From: Homarus americanus
Taxonomy: Eukaryota; Arthropoda; Malacostraca; Decapoda; Nephropidae
NCBI RefSeq assembly: GCF_018991925.1
Contig: NW_024738608.1
Coordinates: forward strand, 1,393,026 to 1,457,025
Length of the DNA: 64,000 nucleotides
Direction of reading: 5' to 3'
The notes beneath the pieces are model-generated. The model was given only the letters and a program-made list of their open reading frames with translations. It searched no databases and had not been told where the DNA came from. Of this stretch, positions 38,360 to 51,149 are shown one piece after another (position 1 is the first letter of the stretch; each line of letters opens with the position of its first letter). The translations under genes and the position numbers were made by a program.

Positions 38360-39150
38360 AAAGACACTGAGAAGAAAAGGATATTAAGGAAGAAAATAAG
38401 CGTACTTAATATTGGAAGAACAAATACTGATAATGTATACAGTCTTAACAACATCAACCTAGAGAAGTCGACTTGTGAAAGAGACCTAGGGGTACTTGTA
38501 AGCCCGGACCTACGGCCTAGAAAACAGTGCGTTAATGTTCGAAATAAGGCAAACAGAGTATTGGGTTTTATATCTAGAAGTGTAAGTAACAAGAGTGCAG
38601 AGGTCTTATTGCAACTATATCTTGCGCTAGTCAGGCCGCACCTCGATTATGCGGTTCAGTTCTGGTGCCCCTATTATAGAATGGATATAAATTCACTAGA
38701 GTCGGTGCAGCGAAGAATGACAAAAATGATTCCGGGACTTAGAAACCTTCCATATCACGATAGGTTAAAGAAACTTAACTTGCATTCCCTAGAAAGACGA
38801 AGAGTGCGGGGAGATATGATAGAAGTATTTAAGTGGGTGAAGGGAATCAATAAAGGGGATATAGATAAAGTTCTTATAATATCCGAGCAGGATAGGACTC
38901 GGAGCAACGGATTCAAGTTGGATAAGTTTAGGTTTAGGAGGGAGATAGGAAGAAACTGGTTCACAAATAGGGAGGTGGACGAGTGGAACAAGCTTAGCAA
39001 CTTTGTAGTAAGTGCGGTAACTCTGGAAAGTTTCAAAAGGAGGCGAGATAGATTCATGGATGATAGAGAGTGGTAGTAACTCTCGACAGGAGCTGCCATG
39101 CACAGGCCAACCGGTCTATTGCAGACTCCTTATTTTCTTATGTTCTTATA
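38360..39150 (+). mobile_element. 5'-truncated CR1-like LINE, open C-terminal RT frame
   Basis: One uninterrupted frame runs from 38360 to the TAG at 39074-39076. It holds KISVLNIGR and ERDLGVLVSPDL (RT palm/thumb side), NKANRVLGFISRS, LVRPHLDYAVQFW (about 38630-38665), ESVQRRMTKMIPGL, RLKKLNLHSLERRR, and ends VTLESFKRRRDRFMD. These blocks and their order fit the post-YxDD part and C-terminus of CR1-like non-LTR retrotransposons. The 3' tail after the stop ends in CTTATTTTCTTATGTTC, an octamer-like end typical of that group. The upstream RT core and endonuclease are missing, the break lying just after the CT tract. An intact frame suggests a fairly young insertion, but it cannot move on its own. 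Confidence 0.85.
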
Positions 39151-39506
39151 AGATTAGATAAAATTTACAAGTGTTAACTGATAGAGATGAAGAAAAAAAA
39201 CTCCGACTATGTCAAGAAACATGACCAATAATAATTCAATATCATCTTAATTTTTCCCCTTTTTTTACCTTGAGAAAGTAGATCCCATTGTGTTTTATGA
39301 CGTAATAGACCAGTGTTTCGGAATGTAAGGCTTGTGTAAGTTAATAGCGTTCCTCTGCTTGATGTTGCAAAAGGTATTGTTCGTCTGTTGTTTTTGTTAT
39401 CATTATGTCAAGAGTCAAGGTTATTGTTATTATGAATAGAAATTTGAGAACTGAAGAGTAAGATGAGTTTCCTTATAGTGACTAATTATTGGTGTTAGAA
39501 ACTTAA

Positions 39507-39965
39507 AGGTCACAGGTCATATGTCAGGTCATTAGTGCTAAAGAAGAAGGATAGCATATAATCTCAGGTCACAGGTCAAGCCACTAAAAGATAGAGGATA
39601 TAATCTCATTTCACAGGTCAGGTCATTAATAGAAGGAGGATATCATATAATCTCAGGTCACAGGTCAGGTCATTAAAAGAAGGAGGATATAATCTCAGGT
39701 CACAGGTTAGTTCACTAGTGCTAAAGAAGAATATCATATAATCGCAGGTCACAGGTCAGGTCACTAGTGCAAAAGAAGAAAGATATATAATCTCAGGTCA
39801 CAGGTCAGGTCACTAGTGCAAAAAAAGAAAGATATATAATCTCAGGTCACAGGTCAGGTCACTAGTGCTATAGAAGGATATCTACTCAGGTCACAGGTCA
39901 GGTCACTAGTTCTAAAGAAGAAGGATATCATATAATCTCAGGTCATAGGTCAGGTCACTAGTGAT
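39507..39965 (+). repeat. About 50-bp minisatellite built on AGGTCACAGGTCAGGTCA
   Basis: About nine units, each with AATCTCAGGTCACAGG, TCAGGTCACTAGTGC, and an AAAGAAGAAGGATAT stretch. Unit length is 40-55 bp because the AAAGAAGAAGGATATCATAT part varies. AGGTCA repeated with a one-base spacer is a DR1 nuclear receptor element. Confidence 0.9.
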
Positions 39966-41035
39966 AAAGAGATGGGCTTTCAGGGTCCAGATGATCACTT
40001 TTCATACATTATTCATCATATTTTTTTTACACTTAAACATTTCATTTTGGGCTGAAGAACTTTATACATTTCTGTAGGTCAGAGGTCAAGTGAGTAGTGC
40101 AGCATATAGAAACTCTGTCGTCATATAATAAGACCAATTTGCATGTATAAGACCAGATATAATAAGACCACTTAGCATACTCATATACATAAGGTGGTCA
40201 TAAATATCTTGCTGTTGACAGTTACTGAAGTTCGTATATAACAAAGACACACTCTCCCTTAGACCTGAATGAGGGTTATTATATGGTATTCAATAAGCAT
40301 AGTTAATTGTCTTTTATTAGTATATTTAATTAAGGTTTATATCTTAATTAATTTAGTAGTTTAATGATGAGTGTTCCTTGTATCAAACTCTTTCATTGTC
40401 TTGTAAATCAGTTATGTCTGGTAATAGTTAATATTAAAATGTATTAATCTGTTTAATGTTTTAAAATAATACTAAAAGTTAAAATTATGCAAAGGTGATA
40501 TAACTGTATAGTGATTTAACACAATAACATTACTCGTTACGATAATAATAATACTAATACTAATAATAATAATAATAATAATAATGATAATAATAATAAT
40601 AATAACACAAAAATTACTATAACACTAACAAAACAAACCCCCTATCCCCACATATAAATAAACTCACATTGATACACGTACCCAGTAATTCATGATATTT
40701 ACCCACTCATAAGAGCGTCTGATGCCTCACCATGTACTGGAGCCATAAAGACCCACATAATCTCTCTGTACTCCCTAAGCACCGGTCCTCAAAGCGAAGC
40801 AAAATATCCCGCATGATAAATTAATTGTAATAACTTTAATTTAGGAGTCATTAGGCGACGTAATTAGCGAGCATTTGGTGTGTAATTTGTGTGAGTCATT
40901 GTACTTATTACTGGGCGTGTACACAAGGCTGGGGGCTGTGGGGGAGACACCTTCCTTCACTCCAGTTTATTCTGCTATTTGAAGTCATTTTCCTTTACTC
41001 TAGTCTAATGTATTGTAATGTTTATGATTGGTTTA

Positions 41036-41037
<2 letters not shown>
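39966..41037. other. Unique AT-rich DNA with one homeodomain-site-rich island
   Basis: (TAA)n at 40545-40606. 40800-40900 is rich in TAATTA/TTAATTG/GTAATTAG words and has balanced composition, looking like a conserved non-coding candidate. No gene recognised. Confidence 0.35.

Positions 41038-41072
<35 letters not shown>
41038..41072. repeat. (CT)n microsatellite
   Basis: About 17 CT units. 41073-41290 after it is a degenerate CCCTTATAC/CATATCCTTATCCC repeat. Confidence 0.95.
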
Positions 41073-41076
<4 letters not shown>

Positions 41077-41329
41077 CAAAATCGCCCCTTAATTCCTTTC
41101 CCTTATACCCTTATCCCTTATACTTACCCTAATTTCCTTAACCCCTTATATCGCCCTTCTCATATCCTTATCCCTCAGACTTCCATACACTTTACCCCTC
41201 ATATTTTCCCTCATACTCAAATCCGTCACATTTCCATACCCTTATCCCTGATACGTCTCCTCATACACATATCCCTCACACATCTTCTACTCGTCAGATA
41301 ATATGAAAACAGGAGATTAAAACCCATAG

Positions 41330-41795
41330 AATTGACATCTTTCTTCCTCCCACCTTCATTCTTCCTTCACTCCTCCTTTGTTCCTTCTCTTTTCCTCTTT
41401 TCTCCACCCTTCTTTCTTCTATTAATTTTTCTTTCTCTATACATCATTCGCTTCCACGTATCCTCTTTTTTATGCATTCCTTCTTGTTCCTTCTTCATTT
41501 ATATTTCCCTTCCGTCTATTCCTTCGTTTCGCATTCACCTTTCTTCCCTCCTTCATCCTCCCTCCTCTCCTAATCCTTTATCCTGCCATTCTACACCTTT
41601 CTTTCATCGTTCTATCCTTCCTCTTCTCCTCACCCCCGTTTCTTCCCTCTTCACCCCTCCTCTCTTCTATCCCCCTCTCTCCCTCCTTCCCACCCTCCCT
41701 CCCTCCCATCATCTCTCCACACTCATACTCTTCTCCCCACACCACCTCCTCTCTTCTTCCTCCTCCTCCTCTTCCCTCGCTGCCATCGCCTCTCC
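41330..41795. repeat. Pyrimidine-rich tract
   Basis: C/T-rich (CTTCCTCC, CCTTCATCC) with no fixed period. Opposes a purine-rich tract at 41940-42790, with a unique island of about 145 bp between. Confidence 0.75.
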
Positions 41796-41939
41796 CAGCC
41801 GGCCGAGATATGTGGCCCCATCCCAATTTTTCCGCCAACTTGCAGTGTGGTTAATGTAAAGCAAAATGGACCAGCAGGTTGGGCTTCAAAATCGTAATGG
41901 TGATTCATGTCAGCTGTACGTCGTGCGCCCTAAGTTTTT

Positions 41940-42790
41940 TGTTGAAGGGATTGAGAAGAAAGGGGAGGGTGGAGGAGAGGAGAGAAGAGGAGGAGGAACG
42001 GTGTGGAAGGTAAGAGGTGAGGGGGAGAAGAATGGGGAGAGGCGTGAGGAGGATAGAAGAGGAAAAAGAGAAGAGGGAGATAGTGTGGGAAGTAAGAGGG
42101 GTATGGAAAAAGGAGAAGAAGAAGAAGAGAGGCGGAGAGGTGTGTGAAAAAAGAGAAGAGGGGGAATGGTGTTGGAGGTAAGGGAGGAAGGGGAGAAGAA
42201 TGAGCAGAGGAGTAAGGAGGAGAGGTGTAAGGGAGGAGGAAGAGGTACGTGAAATAAAGGAAGGGATAAAGGATGAAGTAAAAACAGGTGGAAGGAAGAG
42301 GAGAAGAATAGTGTAGGAGGTAAGGCGGGGGGGAGAAGGATAGGAAGAGAGGTGTGGGTAATAGAGGAGAAGAATAGAGCGGGAGAAAGGATAAACAGAG
42401 AAGGTTTAAGGAAGACATAAAGAGAGGGAGGAAGAGATGAGGGGAAGAAAAGGAAGAAGGAAGGGCAGTTAGGGAGAAATTGAGAGGAAGAAAGAAGTAA
42501 GAAGGTTTAGAAGAAATGAAGAGGAAATCAAGAGTGTTTTGGTAATGGAGAAATGGGGAAGGGTTAAGGGAGGGGAGGGATATACGTCTGGAAGGGGGGG
42601 GGGTAGGAGGATGCTCGTGGGGAAAAGTTGTTTTACAGCACACTAAGCAGATTGATGGGGATGACGTCACGAACCTGAGATGGCAGCGAGGGAAGGGGGG
42701 AGATGGTGGTGGTGAGAGAGATGGAAGAGAAGAGAAGTATTGGAGGAAGATAGATGGAAGGCGAGAGAGATGGTAGTGGAAGGGGAAGGG
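41940..42790. repeat. Purine-rich tract of about 850 bp
   Basis: A/G-rich with GGAGAAGAAT, GAGGAGAGG and GGTAAGAGG words returning at 40-60 bp (42000-42360), so partly a decayed tandem repeat. A G10 run is at 42595-42604. Frames of 246 codons on the minus strand are compositional. Confidence 0.75.
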
Positions 42791-42829
42791 ATAAATAGAA
42801 CAGGAGAAAGAGTGCAGGAGACTTGACGA

Positions 42830-43035
42830 CTTACTGACTGGAAAGAAATTGGTTGGTGAAGATTGACTGAAAGACTAATAGGACTGACTAGGACTGAATG
42901 AATGCGACTGTTTAAAACTGACTGACTAACTGACTGTGACTACTTAAGACTAACTGACCAACTGATTGTGAACGTTTAAGACTGACTAACTGATATGACT
43001 GCTTAAGATTAACTAACTGACTGACTGAGAAGCTG
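42830..43035 (+). repeat. GACTGACTAACTGACT degenerate repeat
   Basis: TGACTGA, TTAAGACTGACTAACTGA and GACTGTTTAA words recur in about 35-bp steps from 42870 to 43030. Confidence 0.65.
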
Positions 43036-43202
43036 ACGGACAAATTCAAGAGACTGGCTGACCCTCCCAAGAGCGACTACCTGACACAAACTGGATGGTT
43101 GATTGAAACAGTGAGTCCCATAGGTTGACGACCTATTTGGGGTAAGTTGGATACAGCACATGGACCACCTGAAGATTAACCACCCTATCATTATTTTGAG
43201 GA

Positions 43203-43275
43203 TGAGGTTAGGTTAGGTTAGATTAAATTAAGTTAGGTAGGTTAGGTTAAGGTAGGTTAGGTTAAGTTAGCTAAG
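43203..43275 (+). repeat. Decayed TTAGG-type array
   Basis: GGTTA units with GATTA, AATTA, AAGTTAG and GGTAGG variants, 14 or so units. Confidence 0.75.
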
Positions 43276-43724
43276 GTTGTTTAATCTTAAAGTGACCCCA
43301 TACACAAGGAGACAGAGGACGAAGAAGAAGAGAAATATCTAGAGGAAGAAAAAGGAGAACAGAATAAGGAGATAGGGATAATTAAAACCGGATTAGGAAA
43401 ATGTGTTCCGTATTGAAGCAAAAAAACGATTCCTATTAAAACAGAAAGCTTACCACCTGTTGTAGAAACCATGACTTAAAAAATAATTATGATAATTAAT
43501 AGTAAAATAATCATAATAATGATGATAAGAATAAGAACAAAGAAAAAGGAGAATATAGAGATAGTAATAATATTGATAACGATAATAATGATTAGAATAA
43601 TGATAATGTTGACGATTATTATGACAGCAACGGCGGCATTAATAATAACAATGACTATGTTAAAAATGATCGTGATGAAAATATTAAACAGCAGACGAAA
43701 ACAAAAAATAATACGGTAAAGATC
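43276..43724. other. A/G-rich then AAT-rich simple sequence
   Basis: 43484-43725 is a loose ATAATGATAATAAT repeat with drifting units. The Ile/Met/Lys-rich frame over it is an artefact. Confidence 0.5.
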
Positions 43725-43806
43725 AAAGGATTATCCCCTCTCCTTTCCCCCTTCCCCTCTCCCCTCTCCCCTCCCCCCTCCCTTCTCCCCTCCCCCCTCC
43801 CCCCGT
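43725..43806 (-). other. C-rich CCCCTCTCCCCT tract (G-quadruplex on minus strand)
   Basis: CCCC runs separated by TCT, TT or CCTCC over 80 bp. The minus strand has more than ten G4 tracts with short loops. Confidence 0.65.
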
Positions 43807-46800
43807 AGACGTGAACATGTACGATAATAATCACATACAAGAATTCGAATAAAAAGATGATATGTCATAAACGAGAACACGTACAAGCATAATAAAACAG
43901 AGGACTAACAGGTGGCGAAGGCTAAGGGTACCAGCAGACCATCCTGAGGTACTCCTAAGTCAGCCCGTTGAGCAGATGTCTTCCGTGAACTAAGCGACCG
44001 CCTCTCGCTGGCCAGCTCCCAAGGCGACGTTTAATTGACGCTTAATTGGCGATAATTTTAATTACGCTATTACGAGGCACAGTCTTGGCAAACAGGAAGC
44101 CTGATCGGACACACGCGATCAAATTAGAGAGTCTTAGGGGCAAGTTGGGGCTTGTGGTGATGCTTGTAATGTGCTGGGGTGAGGAGGTTGTTGATAGACG
44201 AGTGTTGAGGGAGGGTGGCATATGTTGCTCTCTCTCTCTCTCTCTAGTGTATTTGTCTATTCATTTATTTGTGTGTTTGTCTATCAATTTATTTATTTAT
44301 TAATTAATTTATTTATTTATTTATTTATTTATTGCAATAACTTATTAATAACACATGCACTGGCGTGGTCAGTGATCATCATACGGCCCACACCTCTGAA
44401 TAAACCATATTAACAAAAAAATTTCATTATGCACTAAATTAACCTTTTAGTTACTTCCAAAGCGAACCGACCATACACTTCATATGTTTCTCTGATCTAT
44501 CCTTGAGTAACCCTGCCCTACTATAGATTGCAGAAGCATTTGAGTTCTCCTTATAAAATTAGTAGAAAAAGAACATATTCTGCCAAATCAAACTACTCAA
44601 CCTTTTTGTATACATCTGTAATAATGCAATTCATACATAGCGACTTACTGCCTTTCTGTCTACGTAAGAGTTTCCCTAAATTACCAAAATAGTCATAAAG
44701 CTTAGATATAAGACAAAGCCTCACATTTCAACTCTCCCTCAATGTGTTGGGTCTAGACTCTCAAAACTTCAAGCGTTAATTTTCCTCGTAATTGGGGATG
44801 ATAAAAAGCGTTTAGTTACGGCAGATTCTCGGTGCAATTTCGACGCCACTTTAGCCGGTGTCTTTATGCCGTAGCTACAGTGAGCCACTTAAGGGGAGAG
44901 TTTACTACACAATGCTTTGAGAACTGATCCCTGAAGGTCAACCTAACATTCCTGCCTAGGGAAAATGATAACTCCCAATACGTATTAGTATCGTAAACTG
45001 TTCACGATCTTCCTCGATAACCTGGACACGATTTATCAAAAGTTCGTACGGGAATGGTTTTTATTTTTCCCCTTTACTGGTTCACTTAAGCATCGGCACG
45101 AAGATAGCGGTGATGTCGATTCAACTGTTCACTCAGATTATTACCGTCACATGATAGCTTCTCTTATCCTCAATTTGGGGTATATATGAAGACGAAAACC
45201 GGGAGACAATTTCATAGGTGAAATATTATTCTACTATGAAGAACAAAAACAATACGTGTAAAAAATATACAAAAGAATTATTTAGGAAAAGAAGGGGATT
45301 CATTTCTTGCTTAATACTCCGTAACTTAAGTCAACATTTCAACTTGTTGTATGAAGTGTTGCAGCTGTCTCAGTAACACAAGACATCTTCACCGTCTCAC
45401 TTGGCATAACAAGATATGACAGAAAAGTTGCCTGAGTTAAGTGTAATTTACAAACTTCATGCAAACATACAAAACGACTTACTTCAAGAAAATCAACAGT
45501 GCGCTCGTGCTGGCTGACAAGACGACTTAATCCTTAATGGATGTGATGCTAAAGAAACCATTTTATCAACACATGTCTGGGAGAGCGTCACCCAAGGATT
45601 GATGTCAACAGTTTACTGCAGTAGAGATGAACATTAGTGTAAAGCATCAACTTGAGGAGTACAGCTCAGAGAATCACGTAAGTTGGCTGAGGCTGTGTGT
45701 TGCCTCTTGAAGGAAGTCCATCAAGCAGGATAGAGTAAAAGGTGTCACTCCTGGGAAGACTTGTCTCATAGTCGCCATTAGTAACCAGGTTGAAGAATTT
45801 TCTCTCCATTGTGAATTATACTCTTTAAGGCCCGAGCTTCTGCCGCGCCCTACAGGCATGAGAAACACTGTCCTCACAACGAACAAATTTACTAAGAGAA
45901 GACGCCAAGTACCAGATGAGACACTTGAAGAGATGAGACCAAGGGGAAAAAAACATCTTTTGTGATTCTCTCCTTTGAATGAGGAACTTGAAAAAGATTT
46001 TAATCTCCGGGATATGTCCTGCTCTCTGCTGCAACAAAGGAAATTAAGGATTGGGGAGGAAACTTAAGGAAAAGAAAAAATAATGCTCTCCTACTTTCCA
46101 GTGAAATAATTGGAAACTACTGAAGGAAGGATCGCTGGAGGGTGGAGGTTAAGAAAACGGTCTTCCATCAGCGTCGCGAAAGAAAAATATCTAATGCAGT
46201 AACACAGAGACTCGAGACCTGGGGAATAACTCGTCCTCAGGTGGTTCATTTATCAGAAATAAACTTAAACGGCGGATATGAGGACAATGAGCATTCCCGC
46301 CCTCTACTGCTTCATCCTAGTGAGATTTTATGTCTTGATTGAGTTAGAGTTATGATTGATAAGTTAGTGTATGTTATGTCATCATTAATATCTCAGTTAT
46401 AAGTGAAAACGAAAGAGTGACGTCATCGATATTAATGGCTCAGGTAAACATGACCAGGTAAGACGACAACGTGACCATTGCCTATTTTCACTCATCAATC
46501 TCTTTAGATACACATATTAAAGATTATGATAACATTTTTGTACTTGAACTAAGCTTAATAGAGAGGAAATGAAACTTGGTATGATAATTTTTTTATCTAT
46601 AACTACAAAAAAATATGTTACGAAAATATGAATATACAATATTCTCAAGGTCATCCAGGAGTAAAACCAAATTATACAACGGGAAATATTTGATACAAAA
46701 ATATATTAAAAACTACTGTCAATTTCTATATCCGAGAAGTATAAAAAGCTCAGCGTATCATCTATCACAGACAAACTATTGGAAATTGCCTGACAATGTA

Positions 46801-47165
46801 CAATATTCGTCCTTTATATACAAAGTTTGTCGTGCAGTAAAATACGTACCCCGGGATATTTCACTCAAAGCAAGACAGAAGCGTCACGGGGAAGCCTATA
46901 CCTCGCTCTCCCCATGAAGCACACAATCGGTGTTTTGTTCGCGTATACTTTCATATTCTCGCTCTAAATTCAACCTATATCTGTTTTATTTGTTTTTTTC
47001 CTGAATAGAAGTTATGTGTTTTGTTTTCACAGTCTCGGGCACCTCCACACACCTGATCTGTTTTTACACACAGGTGTACAGATTATGTTTTTTAAGGAAG
47101 ATATATTTCATGATTAGTATTCCTGGATTTTGTTCTAATTGAATTGTTTTATTATTTAGTTAAGG
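43807..47165. other. Largely unique sequence, no gene recognised
   Basis: 43950-44130 is a GC-balanced island with TTTAATTGACGCTTAATTGG and TTTAATTACGC, a candidate regulatory element. (TTTA)n at 44288-44334. 44760-44900 is another complex island. 45858-45965 has a 35-codon plus-strand frame (MRNTVLTTNKF..) with no support. The frames at 45674-46037 (minus) and 46615-46917 (plus) have no recognisable domain. Confidence 0.35.
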
Positions 47166-47167
47166 TT

Positions 47168-47168
47168 T

Positions 47169-47225
<57 letters not shown>
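47168..47225. repeat. (GT)n microsatellite
   Basis: About 28 GT units. Confidence 0.97.
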
Positions 47226-47229
<4 letters not shown>

Positions 47230-47304
47230 CCATTCCTTCTTGTATATGAAATTATCTACTCCTCAGAATTCAGATGTCATTTAGCGACACCTGAATCGCG
47301 AAGA

Positions 47305-47510
47305 CTGCAGGTGTGCGGAGGATATAGCAGGTGTGTGGAAGATGTAGCAGGTGTGTGGAGGATGTAGTAGGTGTATGGAGGATGTAGCAGGTGTGTGGAG
47401 GATGTAGCAGGTGTGTGGAGGATGTAGCAGGTGTGTGAGAGATGTAGAAGGTGTGTGGAGGCTGTAGCAGGTGTGTGAAAGATGTTGCAGGTGTTTGGAG
47501 GTTGTGGCGT
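47305..47510 (+). repeat. 20-bp minisatellite, about ten copies
   Basis: Unit is GTAGCAGGTGTGTGGAGGAT. Variants carry GTAGTAGGTGTATGG and GTGTGAGAGATGTAGAAG. The minus-strand frame of Thr/Ser/His/Pro composition is an artefact. Confidence 0.9.
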
Positions 47511-47860
47511 AAAAACAACCAACACTGTTATGTTAGAAGCTACACGTCGAGGAACATACCAAACTTTTTCGACTTCCATTCCAAATTTCCTACGTGTTGT
47601 AAAGAAATTATTTTTGCGTTTGTTATTACTTACTATTATTACTGTTACTACCATTATTATTATACATCGGTCAGGTCTTGTTAATAAGCCAATCAGTGCC
47701 ATATGCCCTTGATTAATTATGTACGTGTGTGTGTGTGTGTGTGTGTGATAATAACAATTCCTGGAGCTACTTTTATTTCACGGGTCAGAAGGTCAAAGGT
47801 CAAGGCTTTCAAAGAGGCATCACACGGTGTCAGTTATTGTTACCTTCTCGTGCAATCTAT

Positions 47861-47861
47861 A

Positions 47862-47910
<49 letters not shown>

Positions 47911-47940
47911 GTATTAGTATTATTATAATATTATTATTTC
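47861..47940. repeat. (TTA)n microsatellite
   Basis: About 17 TTA units then GTATTAGTATTATT and ATAATATTATT. A short (GT)n is at 47726-47748. Confidence 0.93.
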
Positions 47941-48942
47941 CCTTGTCCACTTATAAAATATTAATCACTGCACCATTAGGGACGAAAGTTGCAACACTAT
48001 ATCTCTTCCTTATATAAAACTAAGATGTACTTTTGTTAAGGATTTATTAGGTGAATACTGAGACATTCTGTTTGAAATGGACACCTCCGAGTAAAATTCT
48101 CTCTACACCTCTGACAATATCTAGCATCTAATTCAGTGTTATATAAGTTAGGTGAAATGGGATTTTGCTCATCTATATGCTCAAATCTTCCTTGATATTT
48201 ATAGAGTGGTTTTTCACATTATTATTCTATCATTTTTTATTGAAAAACAATATTGTCCATTATAAACCAATCACATATATGACCCATAAGTAGATGCCAG
48301 TGTGTAGGGAATTTTGACCACAGTTGTACATGTTGACTAAGTTCTCTTGGTATATATATTTACCCCACCAAAAGTTGGTCTTCAGTGAAATATTGAGAGA
48401 AATTGAGGAAAAGGGAAGACGTTTCTTAATTCTTATATTTTGCTTAGTTATGAGATTTATTAAGTAAAGATTAATTATCTCAAACACCTGAATGTTACAC
48501 CTGTTTCCCATAACGTGAAGCAAGTGAATTAAGGAAGCCTACAGTCTCAGTGAATTATAGACGGTATGTTATATTCCATCACTTGTTTCACTTCATAACT
48601 GAGAAACTAAATCCATAACTCATTTTTGTCTCTCATGTTACGCACTTAATTGTTGAAGCGCAGTAATAACATCATAACATCAACGTCAACTTCAGGTGAG
48701 AGCGTGTAGGAGGGTCACTGTATACTCGCGCGATGTCTTGTGGTCTTACCTGAAGAGGCGTGGTCAAGGTAAGACTATTTGTGATGGTAACATAAAGGTA
48801 TTTCCAATCTTGTTATTCGCTGGGTGTTATGGGTAGGGAGTTGGGGGCATGAAAGTGGAGGGAAAGTTTATATTCTTGGTGAAAATTAAATGGAAAGTAG
48901 TTGAATGTATAAATTAACCAAACTCGATATTTGTAAATTGCA

Positions 48943-48946
<4 letters not shown>
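47941..48946. other. Unique AT-rich sequence, nothing recognised
   Basis: Short open frames only, without recognisable domains. Confidence 0.45.

Positions 48947-49019
<73 letters not shown>
48947..49019. repeat. (CA)n microsatellite
   Basis: About 36 uninterrupted CA units. Confidence 0.97.
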
Positions 49020-49022
<3 letters not shown>

Positions 49023-49616
49023 TTAGCCATTATGGTACAAACGCCGATTGACAAAAACTCACCACCAGTTTGAGCATAAACAGGAAATACCCAAATACTA
49101 ATCATATGAATTATGGATCGACATGCGATATATCAGTTTGTTTGTGAGGACGTGTCAGCCGCTGGGGTGTGGAGATATCCTGATTTACAGCTTTTAACAA
49201 TAAAACACTCAACACGTCCACAATTCTACGGGAGGAAACACTTTTATTTTATACTCTGAAATTATGAAAACACGTCTGAACAATTTGAAAGTGTGGCGTC
49301 TCATGGCAGCTCTGCAATGCGTCATCTGTAAACCTGGGAGACGCGTTTTTGTTCACCTTATAATTGTAATTCCTAACAGATGGCTTTAATCCCTAGAGGA
49401 GTGGTGCGTGCCTAGCCGTGGAGCTTCAAAAATATGTAAATTTGCGTCCGAGTGATCATCATTATTCACACCAAATGCATTAAGCTTTATTATTCACACT
49501 AGACGTATTGGTTACTATTATTTATACTGAATGTATTTATGAACCATTACACCAAATACTCCCACCTTTGTTCATAGTAAATATATTTATATTTCTCCAT
49601 TATTAAAGTTATTGCA

Positions 49617-49657
<41 letters not shown>

Positions 49658-49759
49658 AAGTGACCATAGTTGTTGTACACAGTTCTTGTTTTGTGAAGGA
49701 CTTGTCAACATGCATCCTGACCACATGATTAAATTCGAGATAGTGTTCGCTGTTTTGTG

Positions 49760-49796
<37 letters not shown>

Positions 49797-51149
49797 GGAT
49801 ATCACACGCCTTACCACTAAACAGATGAACTAACAGTTTCATTATATATACACAACGATAGGCTCGGTGTCACCAATAAAAAAAATATCAAATAATTTCG
49901 TAATTTTCGTTATATTTAAATTTCGTACAAGTTTCTATTTTGTTGTTATTTTCTCTTTTGTCTTATTTACATACATACATGTTACTACGTCAAGGTTCAC
50001 TTATGTATCTATGTTTCCACAATGAATGATAATGATAATGATCGTAAGAAAAGAAGAACACACACAATATATATATTCTCTAAGGGGGTAAACCTGGCCT
50101 AGAGGGAAACAATTAAACTCGAGAATTTATCACGGTGTTCCCCAGCTGGACCAACTCTCTCCAAACCCCAGCAGTTAACTGAAACATCTAGACAACAGCT
50201 GTGTGTGAGTTTTATTTAGTGACTTCAAACATAACATTTATAAAAAACAGTTACATGTGTTATTTTATTCTGTTCATTGTGGATAAAGTTTCTAGAGACC
50301 AGTTTGATTTATTTCTTGGAACGAGATAATTCTAATTTTCAATATTCATTTATACATTTACATTAAGGATAAAGTTTCTAGAAGTTGTTTACAGTTGGAT
50401 TTTTCTTTTTTACAGGAGGATGCAGTTCTTTAAACCTGATATGTATTTTGTATTTAGTTACGAAAAGAATAAAAAAAAATACTGTAGAATCGTGAGATGG
50501 TGACTGCCTTTATTATTTTATCTTACTGATGACAATGGTTTTATCAGTAGTTATACAGTATAAAGTGTCTGTCACAAAGTTAAACACCACAATACTACAG
50601 TGTCATATTACTATTGGGTCTTGATACGTGGGTTATACAGTAAGTATGGGGATAATGCAGTATATTAGTACGTTATTTATCCGGTGGGGGAGGGGGGTTG
50701 GTCCATACTGTGGTCTCTGTATTTAAAGTTTACATCTCATAATGTCACTTTTGTCCTTCATCACGGTCAACACTCTCAATTGGCAGCTCTCATTGAGTGC
50801 CATAACCAGCTCGTGTTGTTGTTTTTGCCCTGAAGTACCAGTGATTGATGGCTTTTCTTGCTACATCATGGTGACTCATCAGGTTCATATACACTTAAGA
50901 ACAACTCATCTCTCACACTGTCCACCTCGAGACTGCTGGCGCTCCTTACGTCAAAATAAACACCTCACTGGCGCATCATGTCCATAATCTCTCACTCCCG
51001 GGATTGTTGTGTCTGTACCTTGTTTAGTCTTCTAATATTAACCAGAGTAAAGAGGGGAAAGATATCTGAACTGTGTGCTGCCTTGTTGTCTGTATTTTCC
51101 TTGTGTTTTTATTTTTGTCGATCTCTTAACGTCATTAGTAATTATCCTT
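49020..51149. other. Unique AT-rich sequence up to the assembly gap
   Basis: (GA)n at 49619-49654 and (CT)n at 49763-49794 bracket about 108 bp of unique DNA in inverted orientation, so the pair could fold back. 49290-49430 is a GC-balanced island. 50742-50987 has an open plus-strand frame of 81 codons, Cys/Ser/Leu-rich, not recognised. Confidence 0.4.

Noticed and set aside
45858..45965. 35-codon basic frame MRNTVLTTNKF..
   Set aside because: Chance length for this composition and no supporting signals.
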